Assembly: GCF_000332235.1 (NCBI RefSeq) | Contig: NZ_CM001775.1 | Location: 1,890,230-1,954,229 of the forward strand | Source: Geminocystis herdmanii PCC 6308 | GTDB taxonomy: Bacteria; Cyanobacteriota; Cyanobacteriia; Cyanobacteriales; Cyanobacteriaceae | Direction of reading: 5' to 3' | Length of the DNA stretch: 64,000 nucleotides | Shown here: positions 43,698-54,300 of the stretch, in pieces | Position numbering within the stretch: position 1 is the stretch's first letter | How the letters are laid out: every line of letters begins with the position of its first letter | Notes under the pieces: generated by a model | Told to the model about the DNA's origin: nothing | Database searches by the model: none | The model's input: the letters and a program-made list of their open reading frames with translations, nothing else | Translations under genes and position numbers: made by a program

Positions 43698-46637
43698 CTA
43701 TTTATAGTTTTCCATTCCTACACAAGAACATACTAAATTTCGATCGCCATAGGCATTATCAATACGCCCGACTGTAGCCCAAAACTTATATTGTTGACTA
43801 TAGTCATCAGGATAACCGGCAGTTTCTCGACTGTAAGGGTGATTCCAATTACTCGTCATTAAACTAAAAGCCGTATGGGGAGCATTTTTTAACATATTAT
43901 CCTCAGAATCCATAGTACCATTTTCGATCGAGCTAATTTCCTGACGAATACTAATCATAGCATCACAGAATCGATCGAGTTCAGTTAAAGATTCACTTTC
44001 CGTAGGTTCGATCATCATTGTACCACCTACGGGCCAAGACATGGTAGGTGCATGAAAACCATAATCGATTAAGCGTTTAGCTACATCTTCCACCTCAATG
44101 TTCGCAGTTTTGCGCAAGGGGCGTACATCAATGATACACTCATGGGCAACCAAACCAGACTTACCTGTAAATAGAATGGGATAATGGGGAGCAAGACGAT
44201 GGGCGATATAATTAGCATTAAGAATAGCGATTTTTGTGGCTTCCGTTAAGCCTTCACTGCCCATCATGGCAATATACATCCACGAAATAGGCAAAATACT
44301 GGCACTTCCCCAAGGCGCAGCCGAAACCATCCCCATCGACTCCTCATTATTCCCCCCCTTACTAAGGGATTCACTCAAAGAAGTAGAAGGTAAAAAAGGC
44401 ACTAAATGAGCCATAACCCCGATAGGTCCTACACCCGGACCGCCTCCCCCATGGGGGATACAAAATGTTTTATGTAAGTTTAGGTGACATACATCAGCAC
44501 CAAAATCACCGGGGCGACATAAACCAACTTGGGCATTCATATTCGCACCATCGAGATACACTTGCCCTCCAAAACTGTGGATAATACCGCAAATATCCTT
44601 AATCCCTTCCTCAAAAACGCCATGAGTAGATGGATAAGTCACCATCAACGCCGCTAACTTGTCTTGATATTTTTCTGCTTTTGCCTTCAAATCTTCCATG
44701 TTAATATCCCCTTGGGTATCACACTTGACGGGGATAACCTTTAAACCACACATCACCGCACTAGCAGGATTTGTGCCGTGGGCAGATTCAGGTATTAAAC
44801 AGATATTTCTTTCAAAATCTCCTCGACTATCATGGTATTTACGAATAACTTGTAACCCTGCATATTCTCCCTGTGAACCAGCATTAGGCTGTAAAGAGAT
44901 ACCAGCAAACCCCGTAATTTCTGCTAACCATGCCTCCAGTTGAGAGAAAAGAGTTTGATAACCTTGAGTTTGAGACAAGGGTGCGAAGGGGTGAATCGAG
45001 TTAAATTCCGCCCATGTAACTGGTAACATTTCCGCAGTGGCGTTAAGTTTCATGGTACACGAACCTAAGGCAATCATGGAAGTAGTGAGAGACAAATCTT
45101 TACTCTCCAGCCGGTGTAAATAGCGTAATAACTCCGTTTCTGAGTGATACTGATTAAATACAGTTTCTGTGAGATAACGGCTTTGTCGTTGCAAATCAGA
45201 AGGAATACCTACGCTATCTTCGTGGTTTGTAGTAAGGGCTTCAGCCCTTGTTTTCCAATTATTATCCGCAAAAATAGCTAAAATTTCTTTAACATCTTCA
45301 AGGGTAGTCGTTTCATCAAGACTAATAGAAATTGATGTTTCATTATAACGAAAGTTAATTAATTTTGCTTCAGCGTTCGATCGAACTCTATCTAAATCAT
45401 CGATTTCAATAGTAATAGTGTCAAAAAAGTGTTGAGATTTGATTTTATAACCTTTTTCAGCTAAACTTTGAGCGAGAATTTTTGTTAATTTATGAACTCT
45501 TAAAGCAATATTTTTAATGCCTTCTTCTCCATGATAAACCGCATAGGCTGAAGCAATGACAGCTAACAAAACTTGAGCAGTACAGATATTACTGGTTGCT
45601 TTATCCCTACGGATATGTTGCTCTCTTGTTTGTAAAGCCAGTCTCAAAGCGGGATTACCATGGACATCTTTAGAAATACCAACAATGCGCCCCGGCACTT
45701 GTCTTTTATACTCATCTTTAGTAGCAAAAAAGGCCGCATGAGGTCCACCATAACCTAATGGTACACCAAAACGTTGGGTATTTCCCACAGCGATGTCAGC
45801 ATTTAATTCACCGGGGGATTTTAACAAGGCAAGACTTAATAAATCACAGGCTAAAGTAACGACACCTTTTTGTTGATGAATTTGCTCAATGATATTGCTA
45901 TAGTCGTAAATTGTGCCGTCGGAGGCTGGATATTGAAATAAAGCTCCAAAAATGGGAGTATTAAAGTCAAAAGTCTGGGGATTGTCAATAATAAGCTCAA
46001 TATCTAAATATTTTGCCCTAGTTTTAATAACTTCGATCGTCTGAGGATGACAGTTAACATCGACAAAAAAGTGATGTGACTTATGCTTAGTCACTCCATA
46101 ACTCATTGTCATGGCTTCGGCGGCGGCGGTAGCTTCATCTAACAGGGAAGCGTTGGCAATTTCTAACCCCGTCAAATCGATAATCATGGTTTGAAAGTTC
46201 AATAAGGCTTCTAGTCGCCCTTGAGCAATTTCTGGTTGATAGGGAGTGTAAGCGGTGTACCAATTAGGGTTTTCGAGGATATTTCTTTGGATAACCGCAG
46301 GAGTGATGCAGTTATAATAACCCATGCCAATATAAGAACGATATACCTTATTTTGTTGTGCGATCGACTTTAACTGATTTAAAGCCTGAGTTTCTGTAAG
46401 GGGTTGGGGTAATTTAAGAGGATTATGTAAACGGATAGATTCAGGTACAGCAGTATCAATCAAACTATCAAGACTATCATAGCCTAAAGTTTCTAACATC
46501 AATTGTTGCGCAGTTCGATCGACTCCGAGATGGCGATGCTTAAAAGTATCTTCCATCATCGAAGGTTGAAGGCGAGAAGAAGCTATTTCATTATTTTCTA
46601 CCACAGAAGGGGAGGTTATATGTTCTAAATCAAGCAT
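43698..46637 (-). CDS. gcvP: Glycine dehydrogenase (decarboxylating), P-protein
   Basis: The P-protein decarboxylates glycine with PLP and passes the aminomethyl group to lipoyl-H-protein, important in photorespiration. The 979-residue product has two homologous halves. The N-terminal half includes [20 protein letters not shown]; the C-terminal half includes [30 protein letters not shown] and [20 protein letters not shown] (PLP lysine near 722). Two family-foreign segments correspond to repeats: residues about 459-471 (TRAEALTTN) and about 755-762 ([11 protein letters not shown]). The core motifs are intact, so it should be functional. Confidence 0.95.
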   Translation of the reverse strand: MLDLEHITSPSVVENNEIASSRLQPSMMEDTFKHRHLGVDRTAQQLMLETLGYDSLDSLIDTAVPESIRLHNPLKLPQPLTETQALNQLKSIAQQNKVYRSYIGMGYYNCITPAVIQRNILENPNWYTAYTPYQPEIAQGRLEALLNFQTMIIDLTGLEIANASLLDEATAAAEAMTMSYGVTKHKSHHFFVDVNCHPQTIEVIKTRAKYLDIELIIDNPQTFDFNTPIFGALFQYPASDGTIYDYSNIIEQIHQQKGVVTLACDLLSLALLKSPGELNADIAVGNTQRFGVPLGYGGPHAAFFATKDEYKRQVPGRIVGISKDVHGNPALRLALQTREQHIRRDKATSNICTAQVLLAVIASAYAVYHGEEGIKNIALRVHKLTKILAQSLAEKGYKIKSQHFFDTITIEIDDLDRVRSNAEAKLINFRYNETSISISLDETTTLEDVKEILAIFADNNWKTRAEALTTNHEDSVGIPSDLQRQSRYLTETVFNQYHSETELLRYLHRLESKDLSLTTSMIALGSCTMKLNATAEMLPVTWAEFNSIHPFAPLSQTQGYQTLFSQLEAWLAEITGFAGISLQPNAGSQGEYAGLQVIRKYHDSRGDFERNICLIPESAHGTNPASAVMCGLKVIPVKCDTQGDINMEDLKAKAEKYQDKLAALMVTYPSTHGVFEEGIKDICGIIHSFGGQVYLDGANMNAQVGLCRPGDFGADVCHLNLHKTFCIPHGGGGPGVGPIGVMAHLVPFLPSTSLSESLSKGGNNEESMGMVSAAPWGSASILPISWMYIAMMGSEGLTEATKIAILNANYIAHRLAPHYPILFTGKSGLVAHECIIDVRPLRKTANIEVEDVAKRLIDYGFHAPTMSWPVGGTMMIEPTESESLTELDRFCDAMISIRQEISSIENGTMDSEDNMLKNAPHTAFSLMTSNWNHPYSRETAGYPDDYSQQYKFWATVGRIDNAYGDRNLVCSCVGMENYK
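44350..44370 (-). repeat. CCCCCTTACTAAGGG-type palindrome inside gcvP
   Basis: TTCCCCCCTTACTAAGGGAT is a shortened copy of the G/C-run palindrome at 39009-39039. In gcvP it encodes S-L-S-K-G-G-N-N between conserved blocks ([13 protein letters not shown] and [19 protein letters not shown]), replacing the usual short loop. Confidence 0.6.
45224..45261 (-). repeat. Repeat family 2 copy inserted in frame in gcvP
   Basis: GGTTTGTAGTAAGGGCTTCA and GCCCTTGTTTT-CAATTA match the intergenic copy at 51147-51231 (reverse complement) over about 38 bases. It is read without a stop as [11 protein letters not shown], in the linker joining the two halves of the P-protein. Confidence 0.75.
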
Positions 46638-46732
46638 GGCTGACAGGAGTTATTAATGTTGATATTTCTTAATATATCTTAACTTAATCTTACCTCAGTT
46701 CAACAGAATAACCAGTGCAATACTGCTTGATT

Positions 46733-46771
46733 AAGCCCCCTTGCCCCCAACTTTGGGGGATTGGGGGATTG
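46733..46771. repeat. G/C-run repeat upstream of gcvP
   Basis: AAGCCCCCTTGCCCCCAACT followed by TTGGGGGATTGGGGGATT, an imperfect palindrome of the same class as the one inside priA, in the 167-bp spacer between gcvP and the Gfo/Idh gene. Confidence 0.6.
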
Positions 46772-46804
46772 AGGATTTAGGGGCGGACAAAATAATTTGA
46801 GAGT

Positions 46805-47905
46805 CTAAGCATTCTCATTAACAACTAAACTACGTTTTTCGATGTGGGATTGATGGGTTAAATCCATCAGTAATTGTGAATAAAATCCTTCTTTTAAAGA
46901 GGGTGAATTATTAATATTATGATCAATATTATCCACCAGTCGATCGACTACTCTGATAAAAGGTGCTAATCTCCCGTCAGTATAGATTTGAGGAAAAGCC
47001 AATCTTTTGGGAATTTCCACCTCCGTTAAGGGTTTATCACCGTTGGAAGCAAATAATTTGAAACCATGTACATAATCTTTTAAGTTACTGCTTCCTAATA
47101 CTAGAGTGCCTTTCTCTCCATAGATTTCTAACCAATGCCCTCGCCCTTGATAGGTGACAGAACTTAAGTTAATTTGTACTGGTGTACCATTTTTTAATTC
47201 TAGGGTAATCAAACAAGTATCATCAGCCGTGACTGGCTTCAGTGCGTTGTTAGATAAGGGATCGGGGCGTTCCTCGATCGAACAACTTAAGTGGGCTCTA
47301 ATGGTGGCTACTTCCCCGAATAACCAGTTAATATAGTCGAAAACATGGGAACCGATCGCACCTAATGCACCTCCGCCTTTTTCTTTGACAGAATACCAAT
47401 TCCATGGGCGTTGAGGATTAGCACGAGAAGTTACTAACCAATCTATTTTAATTAAACGAGTTTTCCCGACAAAATCTTGCTCTAAATATTCCTTTAATAA
47501 TTGCCATGCTGGGATAAATCTAAATTCAAAATCTGCTACTGCAATTCTTTTTTTTTCTTGAGCTAATTGCCATAATTTTTTAGTCTCATTACTATTAAGA
47601 TTTAGGGGTTTTTCTAATAAGATATGTTTATTATTTTCAAGGGCAGTTTTTCCCATGTTATAGTGTAAAAAAGGTGGTGTAGAAATACTAACTACGTCCA
47701 CATTAGGAGATGAACAAATATCATCAAAATTGTCCATGGCATAGGGAATATTATACTCTTGAGCGATCGATCGAGCTTTGTTTAAATCTCTATGATAAAT
47801 AGCGGTTACTTCTGTACGAGGATGAATTTGAAAAGCGGGTAAATGAATCTGTTTACCAAAACCAGTTCCTGCGATCGCCACTTTAATTGAATTTTCTTTA
47901 GTCAT
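46805..47905 (-). CDS. Gfo/Idh/MocA-family oxidoreductase
   Basis: A 366-residue NAD(P)-dependent oxidoreductase: VAIAGTGFGKQIHLPAFQ (dinucleotide motif), VDVVSISTPPFLHYNM, HILLEKPLNLN (the family E-K-P motif with catalytic Lys) and GGGALGAIGSHVFDYINWLF (G-x-x-x-D/S-H substrate motif). Family members act on sugars, inositols or related polyols; biliverdin reductase also belongs here. The substrate is not evident. Transcribed upstream of gcvP but separated by a repeat. Confidence 0.9.
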   Translation of the reverse strand: MTKENSIKVAIAGTGFGKQIHLPAFQIHPRTEVTAIYHRDLNKARSIAQEYNIPYAMDNFDDICSSPNVDVVSISTPPFLHYNMGKTALENNKHILLEKPLNLNSNETKKLWQLAQEKKRIAVADFEFRFIPAWQLLKEYLEQDFVGKTRLIKIDWLVTSRANPQRPWNWYSVKEKGGGALGAIGSHVFDYINWLFGEVATIRAHLSCSIEERPDPLSNNALKPVTADDTCLITLELKNGTPVQINLSSVTYQGRGHWLEIYGEKGTLVLGSSNLKDYVHGFKLFASNGDKPLTEVEIPKRLAFPQIYTDGRLAPFIRVVDRLVDNIDHNINNSPSLKEGFYSQLLMDLTHQSHIEKRSLVVNENA

Positions 47906-48111
47906 TTTTTTATTAATAAATATATTGAGAGAAAACTTATCAAAAAATTGAGAAAATTAAGGTTAAAACTCTATAGAAGTTGAACAACCGTTAATCTTTA
48001 CAAGCTAGTTATAAGTATTTTCTGCAAAAGTAAAATTATTGAATGTGAATAATTTTATTCATAAATTAACTTATCATTAAATTTGGTAATGATTAAAATT
48101 TATCGGTGAAT

Positions 48112-49092
48112 ATGACTAAAAAATATAACGTATATGGTATTGGTAACGCTTTAGTGGATATGGAGTTTAAAGTAACATCAGAAATGTTGCAACATCTTTC
48201 GATCGATAAAGGTGTAATGACATTAATGGATGAAACCAAACAAAATAAAGTGATTGAGCATTTACCGCCCCCTTGGAAAAAATGTTCTGGAGGTTCGGCG
48301 GCAAATACAATGGTAGCGATTAGTCAACTAGGGGGAAAGGGTTTTTATTCCTGTAAAGTTGCCCATGATGACGCTGGATTGTTTTATCTTCAAGATTTAA
48401 TTGATTGTGGTTTAGATACTAATTTAACTCCCGATACCCTTCCTGACGGTATCACGGGTAAATGTTTAGTCTTGGTTACTCCCGATGCCGATCGAACTAT
48501 GAATACATTTCTAGGAATTACAGGAGATTTAACTCCCCAAGAGTTAAACGAATCAGCGTTAAAAGATTCCGAATACATCTATATTGAGGGTTATCTCGTT
48601 TCTTCCCCCGTCGCTAAACAAACAGCGATTTTAGCCAAAAGTATCGCAGAAAAAGCAGGAGTAAAAGTTTCTTTTTCTTTATCTGATCCTAACATGGTGG
48701 ACTTTTTTAGAGAAGGCATAACCGAAATTATCGGTGATGGTGTTGATTTATTGTTTTCTAATGAAAGTGAAGCCTTGAAAATGGCGAATACAACGGATAT
48801 TTCGATCGCAATCTCTTATCTCAAAACTTTAGCGAAAACCTTTACTATTACTAGGGGAAAACAAGGCTCATTAATTTTTGACGGAGAGAAAATCATCGAA
48901 ATCGAACCCTATCCCGTGACAGCTATAGATACAGTGGGAGCAGGAGATATGTATGCTGGATGTTTGTTATATGGCATTACCAACGGCTTAGGATGGGAAA
49001 AAGCAGGAAAACTAGCTTCTTTAGCCTCTGCTAAGTTGGTGACAAATTTCGGTGCAAGATTAGATACAGCTACATTGCTTTCTCTCAAATAA
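48112..49092 (+). CDS. PfkB-family sugar/nucleoside kinase (adenosine-kinase-like)
   Basis: A 326-residue ribokinase-fold kinase starting at ATG 48112 (GTG 48106 is an alternative). It shows [34 protein letters not shown] (PfkB signature 1), [25 protein letters not shown] (N-E motif) and the anion-hole [16 protein letters not shown] with the catalytic Asp (D-T-V-G-A-G-D). Similar to proteins annotated as adenosine kinase in cyanobacteria; the true substrate is unproven. Confidence 0.9.
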   Translation: MTKKYNVYGIGNALVDMEFKVTSEMLQHLSIDKGVMTLMDETKQNKVIEHLPPPWKKCSGGSAANTMVAISQLGGKGFYSCKVAHDDAGLFYLQDLIDCGLDTNLTPDTLPDGITGKCLVLVTPDADRTMNTFLGITGDLTPQELNESALKDSEYIYIEGYLVSSPVAKQTAILAKSIAEKAGVKVSFSLSDPNMVDFFREGITEIIGDGVDLLFSNESEALKMANTTDISIAISYLKTLAKTFTITRGKQGSLIFDGEKIIEIEPYPVTAIDTVGAGDMYAGCLLYGITNGLGWEKAGKLASLASAKLVTNFGARLDTATLLSLK

Positions 49093-49093
49093 G

Positions 49094-49120
49094 AGATTGC
49101 TTCGTTACCTCGCAATGACA
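49094..49120. repeat. GATTGCTTCGTTACCTCGCAATGAC hairpin
   Basis: A short imperfect inverted repeat (ATTGC-TTCG...CGCAAT) directly after the kinase stop, in the convergent spacer. It resembles a small palindromic repeat common in many bacterial spacers and could terminate transcription, though the following A-run lies on the kinase-sense strand. Confidence 0.45.
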
Positions 49121-49147
49121 AAAAAACTTTCATGGCGAGGTATCAAT

Positions 49148-49486
49148 CTATCCTAAAATTCTTGCCATTAAATGGTGTAAATTATGAGCATCTTCTTTTT
49201 GTAATTGTCCTAGTTTTTTTATGACTAAATTTTTATCAATGGTTGCAATAACTGGTTTTATTATCGATGGTTTTAATAAACCTGCTTCACTAAATTTGAT
49301 GATAGATAATTCGTTTTCGGTTAAGGGAGTGTTTGTTTGACTGGTAATACCAATAATAATTATATCAGGCTTGTATTGATTATAACTATTAGAGCTAATA
49401 ACAACACTTGGTCTTTTTTTTGTAGAAATTTGATTACTAAAGGGAAAAGGAAGAAGAAGTACATCACTAAAACTATAAATTGTCAT
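49148..49486 (-). CDS. PemK/MazF-like toxin
   Basis: About 112 residues from ATG 49486 (GAGG lies 9 nt upstream; ATG 49495 is alternative). It reads SFSDVLLLPFPFSNQISTKK, then RPSVVISSNSYNQY, DIIIIGITSQTN and SIIKPVIATIDKNLVIKKLG. This is the PemK pattern V-x-x-x-x-F-P-F-(T/S), R-P-x-x-V-I-S and (K-P)-x-x-(I/T)-x-T-I-x-x-x-x-I-x-x-x-x-G. mRNA interferase activity expected from the family. Overlaps the upstream antitoxin gene by 14 bp. Confidence 0.85.
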   Translation of the reverse strand: MTIYSFSDVLLLPFPFSNQISTKKRPSVVISSNSYNQYKPDIIIIGITSQTNTPLTENELSIIKFSEAGLLKPSIIKPVIATIDKNLVIKKLGQLQKEDAHNLHHLMARILG

Positions 49487-49685
49487 AATCTGCATCCTCT
49501 GGATTATCCCAAATTTGATGGAATGATGCTTCTGACATCTTCGTATAAACGGTAGTTAATTGTTGATCTTGTTTTTGATTTTGTATATCTTGCTCTAATT
49601 CACGATTTAACCTAATTTTTTCGTTTTCAGGTAATTGTTTAACTAGCTGTAATATTTGTTCTAAATTTAACGATAATTGATACAT
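49473..49685 (-). CDS. Antitoxin of the PemK pair
   Basis: A 70-residue acidic, helical protein: LNLEQILQLVKQLPENEKIR gives the DUF2281-like N-terminal helix pair (L-x-x-I-x-x-L-P-E-x-x-K). The C-terminus ASFHQIWDNPEDADYDNL is the typical toxin-blocking tail (W-D/N-x-P/E-E-D-x-x-Y/W-x-x-L). Encoded before and overlapping its toxin. Confidence 0.8.
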   Translation of the reverse strand: MYQLSLNLEQILQLVKQLPENEKIRLNRELEQDIQNQKQDQQLTTVYTKMSEASFHQIWDNPEDADYDNL

Positions 49686-49847
49686 AAAACAATTGACAAT
49701 AGGCTCAAGGAGATTTTTTTATTATAGTAGTTTTAGCCGATCGAACTTCCATAATGACTCACGGTGAAGAAGAAACTCAGAAAAAAAAGATTTTGTTGAT
49801 CTTTTGTGTGCCAATAATTGGTAAATTAACCTAAATATTGATATTAA

Positions 49848-51014
<1,167 letters not shown>

Positions 51015-51016
51015 AT

Positions 51017-51100
51017 AGTAAGTAATAGGTAATAAGTAATAAGTGAGTAAGGAGTAAAAAGTAAGGAGTAAGGAGTAAAGAGTAAGGAGTAAGAAGTAAA
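51017..51100. repeat. Heptamer tandem array (GTAATAA to GTAAGGA)
   Basis: About eleven 7-bp units drifting from AGTAATA/GGTAATA to GTAAGGA/GTAAAGA directly after sqdB. Confidence 0.85.
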
Positions 51101-51146
51101 ATTCTATTTTAAGAGTTCAATTTTCATAAAAAATATCACGATTTTT

Positions 51147-51231
51147 AATAGACTTTGACCTTAATTGCCAAAACAAGGGTTGAAACCCTTACTACAAACC
51201 AATAAAAAATCTTTTCTGGAGATGTCTAATT
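51147..51231. repeat. Palindromic element, repeat family 2
   Basis: Right end GGAGATGTCTAA mirrors TTAGACATCTC of the copy at 3127-3210, left end is degenerate (ATAGACTTTGACC). The core is AAGGGTTGAAACCCTTACTA, then CAAACCAATAAAAAATCTTTTCT. Flanks of the core are shared with the 3127 copy. Confidence 0.7.
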
Positions 51232-51240
51232 AACATTTTT

Positions 51241-51303
51241 CTCCCTAATCCCCTAATTCCCTAATCCCCTAATCCCCTAATCCCCTAATTCCCTAATCCC
51301 CTA
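51241..51303. repeat. Heptamer tandem array (CCCTAAT) entering the kinase gene
   Basis: Eight or nine CCCTAAT or TCCCTAA units. The last units (51285-51303) overlap the 3' end of the large kinase gene and encode its C-terminal R-G-L-G-N and TAG stop. Confidence 0.9.
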
Positions 51304-54300
51304 GTTAACAATTCCTGAATTTTAGCTACTAATTCTTTGAGTTTCAATGGCTTGGTTAAATACTCATTTGCTCCAATTTGTAAACATTTTTCTCGATCGT
51401 GCTCCATAGCTAGGGCAGTTAGGGCAATAATAGGTATATCAACACTTTCGGGATTTTGGCGTATCCTTTCAATGGCTTCTAAACCGCTCATTTTGGGCAT
51501 TTGAATATCCATTAAAATTATATCTGGTTTTTCCGATCGAGCTAAAGTAATGGCATCTTGACCATTTTGGGCGATAATTAAACGATAACCCTTAGCTTTT
51601 AAATAACTGGAAATAGTACTAATATTCGCCTCGTTATCCTCCACCAGTAAAATTAAGGCTTCTTTAAGGGGAGTTTGAGCATTATTAGGGGCTGTTGTTT
51701 CTTGGTTATTATCTGTTGATGGAATGGAAACAGAAGGGGTATAAGGTAAAGCAATAGTAAAACAACTCCCCGTGCCTAGTTTGCTACTGAGAATCATATA
51801 TCCTCCATGTAATTCGACAATTCTTTTTACTAAAGCTAACCCTAAGCCTGTGCCTGAATATTGACGATTTAAAGCACTATCGACTTGCACAAAAGGCTCG
51901 AATAAAGTCTTAATTTTATTGGGGGGGATACCTATACCTGTATCGATAATGGAGATATAAATATCGTTGTGGGGGATGTTTTCGGGATTTTCAAAAATTT
52001 GGGTGACAAAATCAGGTTTCTCTGGGGGGAAATGATGGGTAACTTTAATGGTGATGTTGCCTCCTTCCGTGGTGAATTTAACGGCATTGTTGAGCAAATT
52101 AATTAATACTTGTCGGATTCTCCTTTCATCAATCGTCAGACAAGGTAGATTAAGGGGAAGTTCAGTTTTTAATTGTATTCTCTTTTTCAAAGCTAGTTGT
52201 TTAACAAAGGTTAAACTAGATTCACATAGACTTTTCAAGGAAACACTGCTTAACTGTAACTCTAGGTGTTCGGCTTCGATTTTGGCTAAGTCGAGAATAT
52301 CATTGATTAATTCTAGTAAATGCGTTCCACTACGATCGATCGTCTTTAAGGCTTTCAGTTGTCTTTCGTTAATGTCACCAAATACCTGTTCGCTTAAACC
52401 TTCTGCCATGCCTAAAATGGCGTTAAGAGGAGTGCGCAATTCGTGGCTCATATTAGCCAAAAATTCGTCTTTGAGGCGATTAGCTCTGATTAACTCTTGA
52501 TTACTCTGAAATAGTTGCTCTTCCGTTAATTTCTTCCGTCGATCGAGGCGATAACCTTCAATTAAAATACTACAAGTCATCAAAAACGGTTGTAAATATT
52601 CGATCGTACATTGATCATAACCGCCGGGGGTATTGGCAATACCGACAATGCCGATTAAATTATCACCACTGAAAAAAGGTAAGCCTAAAAAAGCGTTTAA
52701 GGGAGGATGTCCTTCGGGTGTACCACCACGGCGAGAATCAGTGCTAGGATTATTGGCAATAACGGGTTTTCCTGTCATAATTACAGCACCAAACAGGGTA
52801 TTCATATTCGTAAACTCCATACCTTGCTCATAATTATCTTCATAGTATTTCTGAGTTTCTTCATTCCATGCCATATTAGTGACACTATGAGTTTGTAAAT
52901 AGGGTATTCCCTTAATTTTTAAGAAGTTTTCTTCCATCACGGCACTACCGTCTTCTCGAAATAGTACTTCTCCAATAAAACCGTATTCACTATGGGTTAA
53001 GTCTAATAAATCCGTAAGTAGTTGTTCAAAAATAATTAAGCGATTCTCGGCAGTAATAAACTGAGATTCTGCTCTAGTCATGGTAGAGAGTAAGTCGTTA
53101 TTTCTTTGAATGGTGTTAATTAAAGCGGATTTTTCCTGTTCATTTTTTCTTCTGTCGGTAATGTCTCTGACGGCGGAGTAGATATAATTATTCTCAGTAG
53201 TTACCGCCCGCCATTCTAACCAACGATAACTACCGTCTGCACAACGATAACGATTGATGAAAGAAGCAATTTCTCCTTCTATTTTCAGGTAGTTGATTGC
53301 TTCTAGGGTAGAGGGTAAATCGTCAGGATGAATATAGTCTAAAAATCTTGAGCCTTCTATTTGTTTAACGGGATAACCTAAAACTTTTTCCCATTCTTTA
53401 TTTACTCTGATAAAGTAACCATTCAGATTAGCAATAGATAGTAAGTCAATGGCGAGGGAGAAAAATCGATCGATTTCTTTGGTTTTGTTCTTTAATTGTA
53501 TTTGGGCTTGTTTTCGATCGTTAACATTGGCAACATAACCGACAATTTCCGTAGGATTACCGTCAGCATCACGCCACAGCATCATCTCATCTTGTACCCA
53601 AATATATTTATCATCTCCTGTCAAAAAGCGGTATTCAATACGAAAATGATTATTAGTAAAAAGTTCTTCTGCCATTTCTTCTCTGAAAATTTCATAATCT
53701 TCAGGATGGATAAAGTCATGCCATAAAAACAACCCTGACAAAAAGTCTTCTGAGTCATAATTGACAATGGTTTTTACATTTTGACTAATAAATTTGAGAG
53801 GATAGTTAGGGGGATTAACTTCACAACTATAAATAATTGCCGGGCTAGACGATAATACAAATTCTAACCGTTCTTTTAAAACTATATTTTCTTTTTCTTT
53901 AGCTTTTCTTTCTGTAATGTCTTGAATAACCCCAAGAACAAAAGTAATATGAGTGTTATCTTCTTTGGGTAAAACGGAAGTAGAAATAGTAATGGTGCGT
54001 TTATCGCCATATTTGGTGTGAATTTCCCATTCTTCGGTGATGATATTATCTCCTTGACGCATTCTGCTCATTCTTGCTATGGCTTGAGCCTGAATTTCTG
54101 GATTCGGATATAAACTTTGATACCAACCCAAGGTGTTTATTTCTTCAAGGCTATAACCAGTAATTATTTCCATTCTGGCATTCCACACGGTAAAACGGAC
54201 AAAGGGATGCTCATTAATTTCGTAACAAACGCATAACCCGTCTCCCATTTGCTCAAGAATTTGTTGTCGGAAGGTGTTTTCTTTGTGGATTCTGATTTCT

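Noticed and set aside
46638-46804. Glycine riboswitch upstream of gcvP
   Set aside because: No tandem aptamer-like conserved blocks seen; the spacer is short and contains a G/C-run repeat.
51241-51303. Regular repeats that could suggest a CRISPR array
   Set aside because: Units are contiguous 7-bp repeats with no spacers; the same holds for the arrays at 26683, 29548 and 51017.
52048-52500. 150-codon antisense open frame over the kinase HisKA/HATPase region
   Set aside because: Opposite strand of well conserved kinase motifs; composition is that of antisense.
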